Positions 42,276 to 54,670 of a stretch of 64,000 nt of DNA are shown piece after piece. This DNA is from Sipunculus nudus. Its lineage: Eukaryota; Annelida; Sipuncula; Golfingiida; Sipunculidae. Numbering within the stretch: the first letter of the stretch is position 1; each line of letters opens with the position of its first letter. The notes under the pieces are model-generated. The model saw nothing but the letters and a program-made list of their open reading frames with translations, was not told the origin of the DNA and did not search any database. Position numbers and translations under genes: made by a program. The stretch lies in NCBI GenBank assembly GCA_026874595.1, contig CM049319.1, forward strand, positions 1,745,501 through 1,809,500, given 5' to 3'.

Positions 42276-45200
42276 TTAAAGAAGAGTAAGTAAATAAATC
42301 AAATACACTCGGCAAAATACAAAAATCATGCAAAAACTCACAATATGTAAAATATTGCACTGAAATATAATTGAAACATCTAATTTCAGAAATTAGATTT
42401 GAAAGATAATTATGCCTGAGAAAATGCATGAAAAATAATATAATTTCTAAAATAATCATAAAAATAATCAGAACTTCTACATATATAACTAATCATATAT
42501 GATATATAAAACTTTTTTTTAATAAATATAACAATTTAAATGATAGAAAGTTCCCTCTTGGGTTTTTTTTTGGCAAGAAATGCAGCCTGGTGGCAATGGA
42601 CAATAATAGCAAAGGATATTTTTACGTGAGAATTTGCAATAAAATGAAGCAGTTTCATTAGTTTTTCAGTGGATGCAGCTCATTGATGCCTTTTCCATCT
42701 CCTTCTTGACTTTATCTTCCGGTACCAGCAGTTAATTACTTTACAGCAAAGATGTTATATGGACAGCGCTGGTTACAGTAAATAGGCCAGCTATCCCGGG
42801 ATAAACTGACAGCAGTCAAGGATTTGTTGCATTCCAGCTGACTAGCACAGCCCCAGAGACTGGATTTACAGAAATACCTGACCAGGGGAGGTGAGAATAA
42901 CGATACCCAATCAGACAGCAGATGATGCCGGACCAGAAGTTAACACCAGTAAATGCTCCACGGAACTATTTGACCACATAAATCATGATGTCACACACTT
43001 AACAGACCCATAAAGGATACAGCCGTGTTTACTTAGAGATAAACATATACACCAGAAGGCTGAGGGTTAATTAACCAACCACTGAGTCGCATGAGCTATC
43101 TTTGCATTACAATGTCCAAGGTATTATTATTTGGATAAACTATCATTTAAGAGGTACAGTATTTCTTTTCAGTTTGATTTTAAATTACATTAAAATCTAA
43201 ATATAATTCAATAGGAATACAGATATACTGCTATTTGAATTAAATATAGATTCAAATCTGGATAAAAGAAACATCAGCTGATTCATTGTAAATCAGATAT
43301 ATACAGCATGCATAAACACTAGTGTATTCTCTTTACAATGCATGCATAACTGATGTCATAATGAAAATTCTACTTTTAACTAAAATTTATATCAACATCA
43401 AAATAAAAAAATAATTAAATCTACTATTTTCACTCTACTATTTTCACTCTTTCACTCTACACCACAATGGTTAAGCATTCCTTTAATCCATCAAACATTC
43501 AGTTAAAGCCATAAAGCTGATGAGAAAAACAACATAAGGTCAATGATGACAACCATATTTTATCAGAAAAAGATTTGTTTCTTTTCTATTGCTTCAGTAG
43601 GAAAATTAAGATAACCTTTTCAGCAGTAAATCTCTGAAACTTCAAAATAAATCATCCCCTTAAAAGCAATGACATAAACAATATGATGGACTGGGGTTCT
43701 TTACAGTAAAAAGAGACGAAAAACAAGAACTGGTCCCTCCTGGCCACTTAATACATCAAAGCCCGGTCCCTCGGGTGACATCTTGCAATTGCAATGAACA
43801 TAACTCTGGTTTGGCCCTGGTTCTGTTTTATCTGCGACTGATGATTTTAATGACCACATTAGATATAAAGAATTGTTTTGGCATTTTTCATCAAATTTCT
43901 CCGAGGGTCAAGCCCAGTATCATTCGTTACAATCTCTAAATAAACCACAGGACTTTGTCAACTTGAAGTTTTTTTCTTATCAATACCCATAAAACTTGGT
44001 TAGTCAAAAGTATCCCAAAAGAATTACAACCATGTGTTACTAAACCCACTGAGTTCCTCTTTTCCTGCAGTTTTATGTTTGATATACCTTTTGGGATTCA
44101 ATAAATGTCACCAGATTCAAGATCCTTTGGCACTTGACTTGTTCTCAAATCATATCTGTACGTCTAAATAAACGGCAGCCTGGTCCCTGTGGAGACTCCC
44201 CCATGTAATGACAGGACTTAATTGATGGTCAAAAGGTTCCAAACAAGGCTCCATTTTTTTCACTTGCTGAATTTGAAAGAGTCAGTTTTGATAACTGATG
44301 CTACAGTCAGGAAATAAACTAATTAGGATTTAACCACACATATAGGTATGGAAGTTCAAACCTACTTCGAAGTGAAAAACTTATCTGAGATAAGGCCTCT
44401 GTATCACTATGTTATGGAAATCTGTATAAGAAAAGATAAAGAATCTGTGTAAAAGCACAGATAATTTTGTCACATATGACATTAAACATAAATAGCTTTT
44501 GAACCACAGCTTCAGCAAGAGAGAATGATTTTTTTTTAAGAGATCTGAAAAAAATCTGGGCTCATGATCATTTAAAGGTTGACTGGTTCCCTTCTCACAA
44601 TAAATGCCAGGTGTGTCCCTACAGAGAGTTCTACACTTAACCACGTGCATTAATTGACACCACTGGAACTCATTAAGTCAGTCTGAATCACCTTGATGGT
44701 TCTGAAAGTGCCTCCGCTTGGCCAGCTGATACTGTATGTGTTCAGCAAATGATAAGCTTCCTACCTTTAAAGCAGGCAGTATTATAAAAGCCCCAAGCAG
44801 TAACGGTGTGGCCACTTTGGATATTACCAAAAATACAATGATACTTTTTGCAGAAAATCGCATATAAAACGTGTCATATAAAATGTTTTTATGATATAAC
44901 TCTGAAGTTTGACATCTACAAAATCCTGGCAAAGTTTCTGAAATCACTGACAATCTTCCAGATCACTATGTAGTGGAAAACATCATAAAAAAAGTGTAAG
45001 GAACATTAAAAAAGTACTTTTATCAAATTTATACAAAAGTATGATGTTTTTCTGCAATCACAATGTGGCTGCCTACGGTCATTTTGTCAGGAGCAAAAAC
45101 GCATTTGGGACCAGATTCATAAAATTTCCTTTTTACACAAGACCAGCACTGATACTGCTTAAAAGCCATGTCAGTCTGCCGAAAATGCTCATTCTAACAC

Positions 45201-46504
45201 TAGGTGGAGCCACAAGACTCCAATAAAGTAATTTTTACCCTTTCATTAAAGTCAATTGAAACATATTTAAGTTTAAATTTTGTGCAAACTTTCATGATGG
45301 CAACTTCACTAGACAGGTTAATATTCCAGTGAAACCCTTGTCTAAGAAAGAAACCACACTGAAGATGACAATGCAGAGACTGAGAGTCTGACCAAACAAA
45401 GGCACACCACGTGTAGCCATGATTAAGGGTCTCAGGAATGATGTAAAAAAATGATTAGAACCTCTACCTATTTCCTAAAAAAAAAACTGTCCAACATGAA
45501 CCTTGATGACTATCGTTATGCAGATCTGAGCTGACACACGAGCAAGTACGTAATATGGTACTCAGACACGATTATTTTATTGAGCTGGAGAAAAATCTTT
45601 TGTGTGTAGGAACATTCAGTACTAGAAAAAAACACAGTTTTATATCTTAACAATTCCATGTACCATGTACAACAGCTCTGCCGACCAATGTAGAGGCATA
45701 AGCCAATGTGGTTATAGTATATTCTGAGACATGGCAAGACAAGGGTTTTCTAATCTATAGCCAGTAAAGGACTCAGTGTAAGACTAAGTGGGCGTGGCAT
45801 TCTGATTTTATGTTCCTGATCAAGACCAGAAGTTCATAAAAAGGGACATGTGACATCCCCTGTACACTGTCCTGCCCTTGTTAACCTGTGAAAACAAGCA
45901 CTCTCCAAGATGAAAAAAAATATGGAGTCAGAATTTTGTTGTAAACGTATTCTATTTGTTCAAAAGAAATGAAGACTTTTTATAGATGTAATATACAGGA
46001 CAATGTGAACTGTATTTTAACTAGAATGAAAACTAACTGTTAGGAGGGGATTCAGAATTATTTAAAGGACAGGGGAGATCACACCTGGGGGACAGGTCTG
46101 GTCGTTACGACTTACTTTAAATCTCAGACATGTACCGTGTGACCTCAAGGGTCATTTCAGTGAAATATATATAACATTTATGGCTCTTGTGAATCATGCT
46201 GCTTAATGATGACGCATACCATACAGGCTCCAAAGAAATCCAGCTGACTGACCATCACTGTACTAAAAACGGACAAGCTGCATGGTGGACGCTCCATGAA
46301 ATGAACAACTAATGATGAGTAAACCAACATTGCTCAAATAAGAATCATGTGGCATAACATAAGGTCTTGGTTACCTACATCGGTAACCATGACCTCCGTG
46401 TTATTGACTTCAAAGGTCCTTCGCACTTCTCTGGCATACCTGCAAACTTTCAGGTCAAGCACACCAATTTAACACATTATATTCATGGTTCCAAGGGTTC
46501 AGGT

Positions 46505-46531
46505 TATATATATATATATATATATATATAT
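46505..46531. repeat. (TA)n microsatellite
   Basis: Uninterrupted TA run of about 27 bases. Confidence 0.93.
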
Positions 46532-46751
46532 GTAACCTTGGGGTTGAAGGGGAGTATGGTTACTATGGCAACAGATGCTGAAGCTGAGGGTCATTGTTTG
46601 AATTCAAACAATGGCGACCACATGGTCAAAGGTTTACTCTACACAGCCACCCCCAATTTTTCTAAGATTCCCTCTTTTTAAACTCATCTTCTTTATCATT
46701 GTGGTAACATCAGACATGAACTGACATAACACAGTATGAAATATATCAGCA

Positions 46752-46771
46752 TGTGTGTGTGTGTGTGTGTT
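46752..46771. repeat. (TG)n microsatellite leading into the polypurine tract
   Basis: Short GT run followed immediately by the GA-rich region. Confidence 0.9.
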
Positions 46772-46779
46772 TGAGACAG

Positions 46780-48010
46780 ACAGAAGAAAGAAAGAATGAG
46801 AGAGAAATAGAGAAAGAATGAGAGAGAAAGAGAGGGAGAGGGATATACAAACAGAGATAGGATGAAAGAGAATAAGAAAGAGAGAAAAGGATAGTCAGAC
46901 AAGCATAAAGAGACAGAGGGAAACAGCAAGACTGCACCAGAGTTCAAGAGTGAGAAGAAAGAGAAAGAAAGAGAAAAAAGGAGAATGAAAGCTGTACATA
47001 ACCTACTTCAAATACAAGTGAAAGGTATTGGAAAGGATAGAAAGAGAGATAGAAAGAGAGAGAAAGAAGGAGAGAGAGAAAAGAGAGGAGAGGAGAAGAG
47101 AAGAGAGTAGAAGAGAAGAGAAGACAGGGGAGAAGAGGAGAAGAGAAGAGAGGGGAGAAGAGAAGAGAGGGGAAGAAAAGAGAGGAAGAGAGAGAAGAGA
47201 AGAGAGGAGAAGATAAGAGAGGAGAGGAGAGGAGTGGAGTGGAGTGAAGAAGAGAAGAGAAGAGAGGAGAAGAGATGAGATGAGAAGAGAAGAGAAGAGA
47301 GGAGAGGAGAAGAGAGGAAAGGAGAAGAGAAGAGAAGAGAAGAGAAGAGAAGAGAAGAGAAGAGAAGAGAAGAGAAGAGAAGAGAAGAGAAGAGAAGAGA
47401 GGAGAAGAGAGTAGAGGAGAAGAGAAGAGAGGAGGGGAGAAGAGAAGAGAAGAGAGGAGAAGAGAGTAGAGGAGAAGAGAAGAGAGGAGGGGAGAAGAGA
47501 AGAGAGGAGAGGAGAAGAGAAGAGAAGAGAGGAAAGGAGAAGAGAGTAGAGGAGAAGAGAAGAGAAGAGAAGAGAAGAGAAGAGAAGAGAAGAGAAGAGA
47601 AGAGAAGAGAAGAGAAGAGAGGAGAAGAGAAGAGAGGAGGGGAGAAGAGAAGAGAGGAGAGGAGAAGAGAAGAGAAGAGAGGAAAGGAGAAGAGAAGAGA
47701 AGAGAAGAGAAGAGAAGAGAAGAGAAGAGAAGAGAAGAGAGGAGAAGAGAAGAGTGGAGGGGAGAAGAGAAGAGAAGAGAGGAGAGGAGAAAAGAAGAGA
47801 AGAGAGGAAAGGAGAAGAGAGTAGAGGAGAAGAGAAGAGAAGAGAAGAGAAGAGAGTAGAGGAGAAGAGAAGAGAGGAGGGGAGAAGAGAAGAGAGGAGA
47901 GGAGAAGAGAAGAGAAGAGAAGAGAGGAAAGGAGAAGAGAGGAAATGATAGGAAAAGAGAAGAGAGGAGAGACAGAGAGAGAGAAAGAAGGGAGAGAAAG
48001 AATGATGGAA
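46780..48010. repeat. GA-rich polypurine tract of about 1.2 kb with a pentamer core
   Basis: From 47080 to 47945 the plus strand is almost purely A and G, built from GAGAA pentamers with GGAGG, GTAGA and GGAAA interruptions. Longer blocks recur ('gagtagaggagaagagaag', 'gaggaggggagaagagaag', 'gaggaaaggagaagagagtag'), for example near 47400, 47460, 47540, 47640, 47750 and 47880, so there is a higher-order structure. Two minus-strand frames over 330 codons long run through it, reading only Ser/Leu/Phe/Pro; they are artefacts. Confidence 0.97.
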
Positions 48011-48997
48011 AAAGACATATACAGAAAAAGAGGAAGAGTACAAAATTAGGAAGAGATCAAGATAAATATTGATAAATAGTCCACTAAACATACAGCGTGA
48101 TCAGTTACATAGAAAATAATAATCAGCTGAATAAAACTTTCACAGACAAGTCCAAAGTTTGTAACAAATCACCAGGGAGGCAAGAATTTAAGAAGCACCT
48201 GAAATATACAGTCAATTACCAAGTGAAATATATACCTGTCTGTAAAATTCCAGCCACACTCTGTGATAGGACAGGCCATTGTCAGTGAGCTGCCGGGGGA
48301 ACCCAAACAGATCCCCTATTTATTCCTGTCTGGTGTGTAATAAAGCGCTGACTATCTTGATAGACATCTACCGAGACCCTGGCATATCCAGCTGTTACCT
48401 GAGCCAAGATCCCCGGCAGACGCCTATTACCGCAGGGATCATGCCAGGTTTTCCTAATTTTAAATATAAAAATCACCAGCAAAACTGCCACATGTCATCT
48501 TTATTAAAAGCCTCATATAAATGTTCACTTACATGATTTTTTTACCATTTCCCTTCCTACACCCCTGGCTGTTCACTTTATTTTCCACAACAAATTTCTT
48601 TTATTGGCAATTAAGATTCAACAAGTACATATTGATCACAGAAAAAATGTTAGTGATTTTTGTTTTTTTTTTTTAATTTGGTGCAAGGCTTTTTGATGGC
48701 ACTTTATTTCTATTAATTTAAATAAGATTAATGTAACCATAGGATAAGATGCACAAGGCTTATAAGGATTATCCAGTAGCTTTACCTGTCATTAAGACAT
48801 CGGAGGGAATCTTTGCATGTATATGTGGTGATTTGTGATAGCCTCTCCCCAACCATGATGACTTGTTTTTATTAACTATTTACATATAACATCTTATCTT
48901 CATCATCATCATCAGCATCACTTTCATCATCAGAACACCTTTCCTTGGTATAACATATTCTGAAAGTCTACTTGTGAATAAATGTTCCAGCTAACAC

Positions 48998-49230
48998 AGT
49001 ATGAAACCGAGAAACAAGTAAACCAACCAGAGTCCCATATCACCTGAGCAAATTTGTTTGTCAGCTGGTGGGAGTGACAGCTGGGTGTTCCTTGGGGGAC
49101 CATAACACATGGTCAGAGAGGAAACTTGTATATAATATTTACCATCGCCTGTCATATATCATAACTAACAGGGTGTTGATCTGCGGGGCAGGGGTCCCCC
49201 TGAGGTGGTCAGCACATGCCTGACATCTAG
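48998..49230 (+). repeat. Left copy of a direct repeat bracketing the minisatellite locus
   Basis: From 'agtatgaaa' through 'acaagtaaaccaaccagagtcccatatcacc' to 'gcctgacatctagt', it matches 52444-52680 at high identity. The two copies are about 3.4 kb apart in the same orientation. No coding potential. Confidence 0.92.
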
Positions 49231-49559
49231 TTTGATTTATTTATCATCACAAACTTTTCACTTGCTACGGCTGATTATTTTTTACTTGGGTATGTCATGC
49301 TATTCGATCATCATAAATGATTATCACCATATCAGCCCCTTAACAATGCTGTTGTTACTCTCATTTTTGCACCATTTTCTTCTTTATCATCATTAATACC
49401 ACTAGCATTTAAAAGCAATTTCCTTTTTTAGGCTATTAACATAATAAAATCTCCCAACTATTAATATCTAAAGTGATTTTTGTTCAAAATTTAATATCAA
49501 TTATCCACTAGAACTGTCACACCTACAACCATTATACCATTGTTATCACTTACACCTTA

Positions 49560-51490
49560 AACTCTCATAGTGTGTTATTACTTACAGTTACTCTCTGAAT
49601 GTTATATCACTCATAGGTAATCTACTACTCTCATAGTGTGTTATCATTCACAGGTAGTCTCAGAGTGTGTTATCACTCACAGGGACTCTCACAGTGTGTT
49701 ATCAGTCACATGCACTCTCACAGCATGTTATAACACATTTGTTTTCTCATAGTGTGTCATTACTCACAGGCACTCTCACGTGTTATCACTCACAGGCACT
49801 CTCACATGTTGTCACTCACAGGCACTCTCACAGCATGTTATAACATTGGTATTCTCATAGTGTGTCATTACTCACAGGCACTCTCACGTGTTATCACTCA
49901 CAGGCACTCTCACTTGTTATCACTCACAGGCACTCTCACAGCATGTTATAACATTGGTATTCTCATAGTGTGTTATTACTCACAGGTACTCTCACGTGTT
50001 ATCACTCACAGGCACTCTCACTTGTTATCACTCACAGGCACTCTCACAGCATGTTATGACATTGGTATTCTCATAGTGTGTTATAACTCACAGGTACTCT
50101 CACCTGTTATCACTCACAGGCACTCTCACTTGTTATCACTCACAGGCACTCTCACAGCATGTTATAACATTGGTATTCTCATAGTGTGTCATTACTCACA
50201 GGCACTCTCACGTGTTATCACTCACAGGCACTCTCACTTGTTATCACTCACAGGCACTCTCACAGCATGTTATAACATTGGTATTCTCATAGTGTGTTAT
50301 TACTCACAGGTACTCTCACGTGTTATCACTCACAGCCACTCTCACTTGTTATCACTCACAGGCACTCTCACAGCATGTTATAACATTGGTATTCTCATAG
50401 TGTGTTATCACTCACAGGTACTCTCACCTGTTATCACTCACAGGCACTCTCACTTGTTATCACTCACAGGCACTCTCACAGCATTAGACATTGGTATTCT
50501 CATAGTGTGTTATTACTCACAGGCACTCTCACGTGTTATCACTCACAGGCACTCTCACATGTTATCACTCACAGGCACTCTCACAGCATGTTATGACATT
50601 GGTATTCTCATAGTGTGTTATTACTCACAGGTACTCTCACCTGTTATCACTCACAGGCACTCTCACATGTTATCACTCACAGGCACTCTCACAGCATGTT
50701 ATAACATTGGTATTCTCATAGTGTGTCATTACTCACAGGCACTCTCATGTGTTATCACTCACAGGCACTCTCACTTGTTATCACTCACAGGCACTCTCAC
50801 AGCATGTTATAACATTGGTATTCTCATAGTGTGTTATTACTCACAGGTACTCTCACGTGTTATCACTCACAGGCACTCTCACTTGTTATCACTCACAGGC
50901 ACTCTCAAAGCATGTTATAACATTGGTATTCTCATAGTGTGTTATTACTCACAGGTACTCTCACATGTTGTCACTCACAGGCACTCTCACAGCATGTTAT
51001 GACATTGGTATTCTCATAGTGTGTTATTACTCACAGGTACTCTCACCTGTTATCACTCACAGGCACTCTCACTTGTTATCACTCACAGGCACTCTCACAG
51101 CATGTTATAACATTGGTATTCTCATAGTGTGTTATTACTCACACATACTCTCATAATATGTAATCACTCACAGGCAATCTCAGGTGTTATCACTCACAGG
51201 CACTCTCATAGTGTGGTATCACTCACAGGCACTCTCTGTGTGTTAACACTCACAGACATTCTCAAATTGTGTTATCACTTACAGGTACTTTCACACAGTG
51301 TTATCACTCACAGGCACTCTCAAATTGTGTTATCACTCACAGGTACTCTCACACAGTGTTATCACTCCAAAGCACTCTCACAGTGTTTTATCACTGACAG
51401 GCATTCTCACACTGTGTTATCACTCACAGGCATTCTCAAAATGTGTTACTACTCACAGGTACTCTTACAGTGTGTTATCACTCACGAGTA
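49560..51490 (+). repeat. Minisatellite array 1 with a 108-bp higher-order repeat
   Basis: Basic monomers of about 26 bases (TTATCACTCACAGGCACTCT plus a variable end). Between 49750 and 51130 four monomers form a 108-base unit marked by ACATTGGTATTCTC, which recurs at 49843, 49951, 50059, 50167, 50275, 50383, 50488, 50596, 50704, 50812, 50920, 51002 and 51110. All steps are 108 except one of 105 and one of 82 (one monomer lost). Outside this core monomers are irregular. The 416-codon frame through it exists because 108 is a multiple of three. Confidence 0.96.
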
Positions 51491-51689
51491 ATGTTCTTTT
51501 TTGATATTATCAACTTTCCTCTTTCTCACCAATTTATTATCTTTATCACTGGTCACTTGAATGGCTCCAGCTGGAATGGGCTCATGCACTGGAAGAGTGG
51601 TTTCCAGATCTTCTTTTTCTCAGTGCACAGTCGATAGGAAATGGAAAAGTCTGGGTGCGGCTTATAATATAGAACTTACAGTACTCACA

Positions 51690-52410
51690 TTACTCTCTGA
51701 ATGTATTATCACTCACATGTACTCTTACAGTGTGTTATCACTCATAGGAACTCTCACTGTTTTATCACTCATACATTCTCTCACTCTGTTATCATTCACA
51801 GGATCCCTCACATTGTGTTATCAATCACAGGTACTCTCACTGTGTTATCACTCACATGCTCTCTCACTGTGTTATCACTCACATGCTCTCTCACTGTGTT
51901 ATCACTCACATGCACTCTCGCAGTGTGTTATCATTCACAGGTACTCTCGCAGTGTGTTATCATTCACAGGTACTCTCACAGTGTGTCATCACTCAAATGC
52001 ACTTGCACAGTGTGTTATCATTCACATGTACTCTCGCAGTGTGTTATCATTCACAGGTACTCTCGCAGTGTGTTATCATTCACAGGTACTCTCACAGTGT
52101 GTTATCATTCACAGGTACTCTCGCAGTGTGTTATCATTCACAGGTACTCTACCAGTGTGTCATCACTCACATGCACTCTCACAGTGTGTTATCATTCACA
52201 GATACTCTCGCAGTGTGTTATCATTCACAGGTACTCTCACAGTGTGCTATCATTCACAGGTACTCTTGCAGTGTGTTATCATTCACAGGTACTATCACAG
52301 TGTGTTATCATTCACAGGTACTCTCACAGTGTGTCATCACTCACATGCACTCTCACAGTGTGCTATCATTAAAATTCACATGTACTCTCACAGTGTGTTA
52401 TCTCACATCG
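51690..52410 (+). repeat. Minisatellite array 2, 29-bp unit
   Basis: About 24 copies of a related but longer unit (AGTGTGTTATCATTCACAGG plus TACTCTCGC). It has no higher-order structure like array 1. All three forward frames are open because 29 is not a multiple of three. It is separated from array 1 by about 190 bases of non-repetitive DNA (51495-51685), and its first 40 bases resemble the first part of array 1 ('acttacagt.actctctgaatgt.ttatcactca'). Confidence 0.95.
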
Positions 52411-52443
52411 CTCCATTAACATGTAATGTTAACATGGTGTTGT

Positions 52444-52680
52444 TAGTATGAAAAACAAGTAAACCAACCAGAGTCCCATATCACCTGAGCAAATTTGTTT
52501 GTCCGATGGTGGGAGTGACAGGGGTGTCCCTTGGGGGAAGATAACACATGGTCAGAGAGGAAACTTGTATATAATATTTACCATCGCCTGTCATATATCA
52601 TAACTAACAGGGTGTTGATCTGAGGGACAGAGGTCCCTGGGGGTGGTGTATTATGGATATGGAGCCTGACATCCAGTAAA
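52444..52680 (+). repeat. Right copy of the direct repeat bracketing the minisatellite locus
   Basis: Partner of 48998-49230; differences are scattered substitutions and small indels near 'gtccgatggtggg' and 'ctgagggacagagg'. Confidence 0.92.
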
Positions 52681-53199
52681 CGAGCCCAGGAGCGCTGACA
52701 GGCTGCATGGACAGCGCTGTAACAGACAACACATGTGCTGGCCACTTGTCAGGCCACAAGCCATGCTCCAGTCATCATAACAAGGCTGGCTTCAGATCAA
52801 CCTCTCCACACACTGTACTTTACCTGCAGCCCCCTCATCCTGAGCCTCCCCATCAGCTACGGACCCACTAAGTGCTGTACCTGACCGATCACAGCATCGC
52901 TCCAGGGTGTTGTATTTCTTACTAGATGGGTTTGCTATGTCGGTGACTGATGTGGTCAAAAGAAGCATGGCATAGCAAGGCTGTCTGATTCCCTTGATTA
53001 AGCAGTCAATTTATCATACAGGGGGAGCTCTCATTTTTGTCTCTGTGTTCAAGAACTACTTTAGCTGCACTTTTTATCAGTTCAGACCTTGATCTGCAGA
53101 TGGCACTGCCTGCTATTTAAAGATGATGATGACCATACAGACCTGATACAATTCCAGGAAACAATAAATATTCTAATTTCCTCTTTGAAAATATTGACT

Positions 53200-54670
53200 A
53201 ACTAGAATACGGGTAGTCGACAAGTGACTAAGTGTATCCACCTAAATCAGAGTGGAACGGGTGAAGTGAGGCATGGATTGAGTGACAAGGGGAAATAGAG
53301 TGTTGCATATTAGCATGGATGTCTGCAGCCAAATTGTGTATGTAGGTTGCCCCCCTACCACAAAATCCAGAAAGCCGTCCAAGTTGTATACATATGCAAA
53401 ATTTAAGGCAGATAAGTCAAACCACTACATGTATATGAGTGATTTTAGCCTGTGGCAGACAAATAGATGGACGCTAAGCAAAAATGGTTGCAGGTGACGC
53501 CACCATGCAGTTTTGCGTATGATAAAGAGCTATGTGAGAACTATACACATGCAAAACTTTGGCCCAATCGGTCAAATGGTTATCGAGATATGAGCTTGGA
53601 TGTCTGCTGCATAAACTAGAATGCAGGTGGCGCCACCTGTCATAAAATCAAGAGAGCTGTCGGGGATGTATAAACCTGCAAAATTTTAGGCAGATATGTC
53701 AAACCACTGCCGAGATGAGTGATTTTATCTAATGGCAGACAAACAGACAGGAGCTGTGCAAAAATGGCTGCAGGTGGCGCCACCAGTTTTGCGTATGATG
53801 AAGAGCTATGTGAGATCTATAAACATGCAAAATTTTGGCCCAATCGGTCAAACGGTTCCCGAGATATGAGCTTGGATGTCTGCAGCGTAAACGTGAACGT
53901 AGGTGGTGCCACCTGTCATAAAATCAGAAAAGCTATCCAGGATGTATACGCATGCCGAATTTCAGGTGAATTAGTCAAGTCACTGCAGAGATATGAGTGA
54001 TTTTAACCCAAGGCAGACGAACAGATGGACACTGTGCAAACATGGTTGCAGGTGGCGCCACCATTTTTTGTGTATGTTATAAAGCTCTCCAAGGGTTACA
54101 TTTGTGCAAAAAAATTTTCCTGATCGGTCAAAAGGTTCCCGAGATATGAGCTTGGATGTCTGCAGCGTAAACGTGAATGTAGGTGGCGCCACCTGTCATA
54201 AAATCAGAAAAGCTATTCAGCATGTTTACGCATGCCGAATTTCAGGTGAATTAGTCTAGTCACTGCAGAGATATGAGTGATTTTAACCCAAGGCAGACAA
54301 ACAGATGGACACTGTGCAAACATGGTTGCAGGTGGCACCACCATTTTTTGTGTATGTTATAAAGCTCTCCAAGGGCTACATTTGTGCAAAAAAATTTTCC
54401 TGATCGGTCAAACGGTTCCCGAGATATGTGGGTTTATGTGTGGAAACAGATGCACAAACGGACACAGAGCGCAGAGGAAAGGTCAGAGGTCAAAACAAAA
54501 TCGGGGCGCAGCAGTTCACATGTGACCTGAACATAATCCCGGGTTTCGTAAAATTCCGCCCAGCAGTTACGGAGGAGTTCTCCGGACACCTACGCAGCGG
54601 GGGTGGCGGCGGCAGCGTGCAGCCGAAAACATAGTATCCACAAAACTCTGTTTTGGCGGATACAATTAAA
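53200..54670 (+). repeat. GGTGGCGCCACC element, longer copy
   Basis: Same ends as the 19.6-kb copy ('actagaatacgggtagtcgacaag' to 'catagtatccacaaaactctgttttggcggatacaat'). The inside is a tandem of 276-280-base units with boundaries at the 'gagatatgag' words at 53585, 53861, 54141 and 54421. Each unit is made of two half-units centred on the 12-base palindrome. The last part is GC-rich ('agcgggggtggcggcggcagcg'). It has no frame resembling a transposase or reverse transcriptase. Confidence 0.9.

Noticed and set aside
47003-48091. Minus-strand open frames of 336 and 362 codons
   Set aside because: They run through the GA-rich polypurine tract and read only Ser/Leu/Phe/Pro; openness follows from the lack of stop codons in this composition.
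49752-51002. Plus-strand open frame of 416 codons
   Set aside because: It is the 108-bp higher-order repeat, whose length is a multiple of three. There is no non-repeat coding sequence.
49560-52410. CRISPR-like array
   Set aside because: Units are contiguous with no unique spacers, and the genome is clearly eukaryotic.
51561-52451. Three overlapping plus-strand frames of 187-296 codons
   Set aside because: All three frames are open through a 29-bp repeat, which is the expected artefact.
53282-54525. Several plus-strand frames with shared words (MSLDVCSVNVNVGGATCHK type)
   Set aside because: They are the repeated translation of the 280-bp units; frames differ between units and carry stops, so no protein is under selection.
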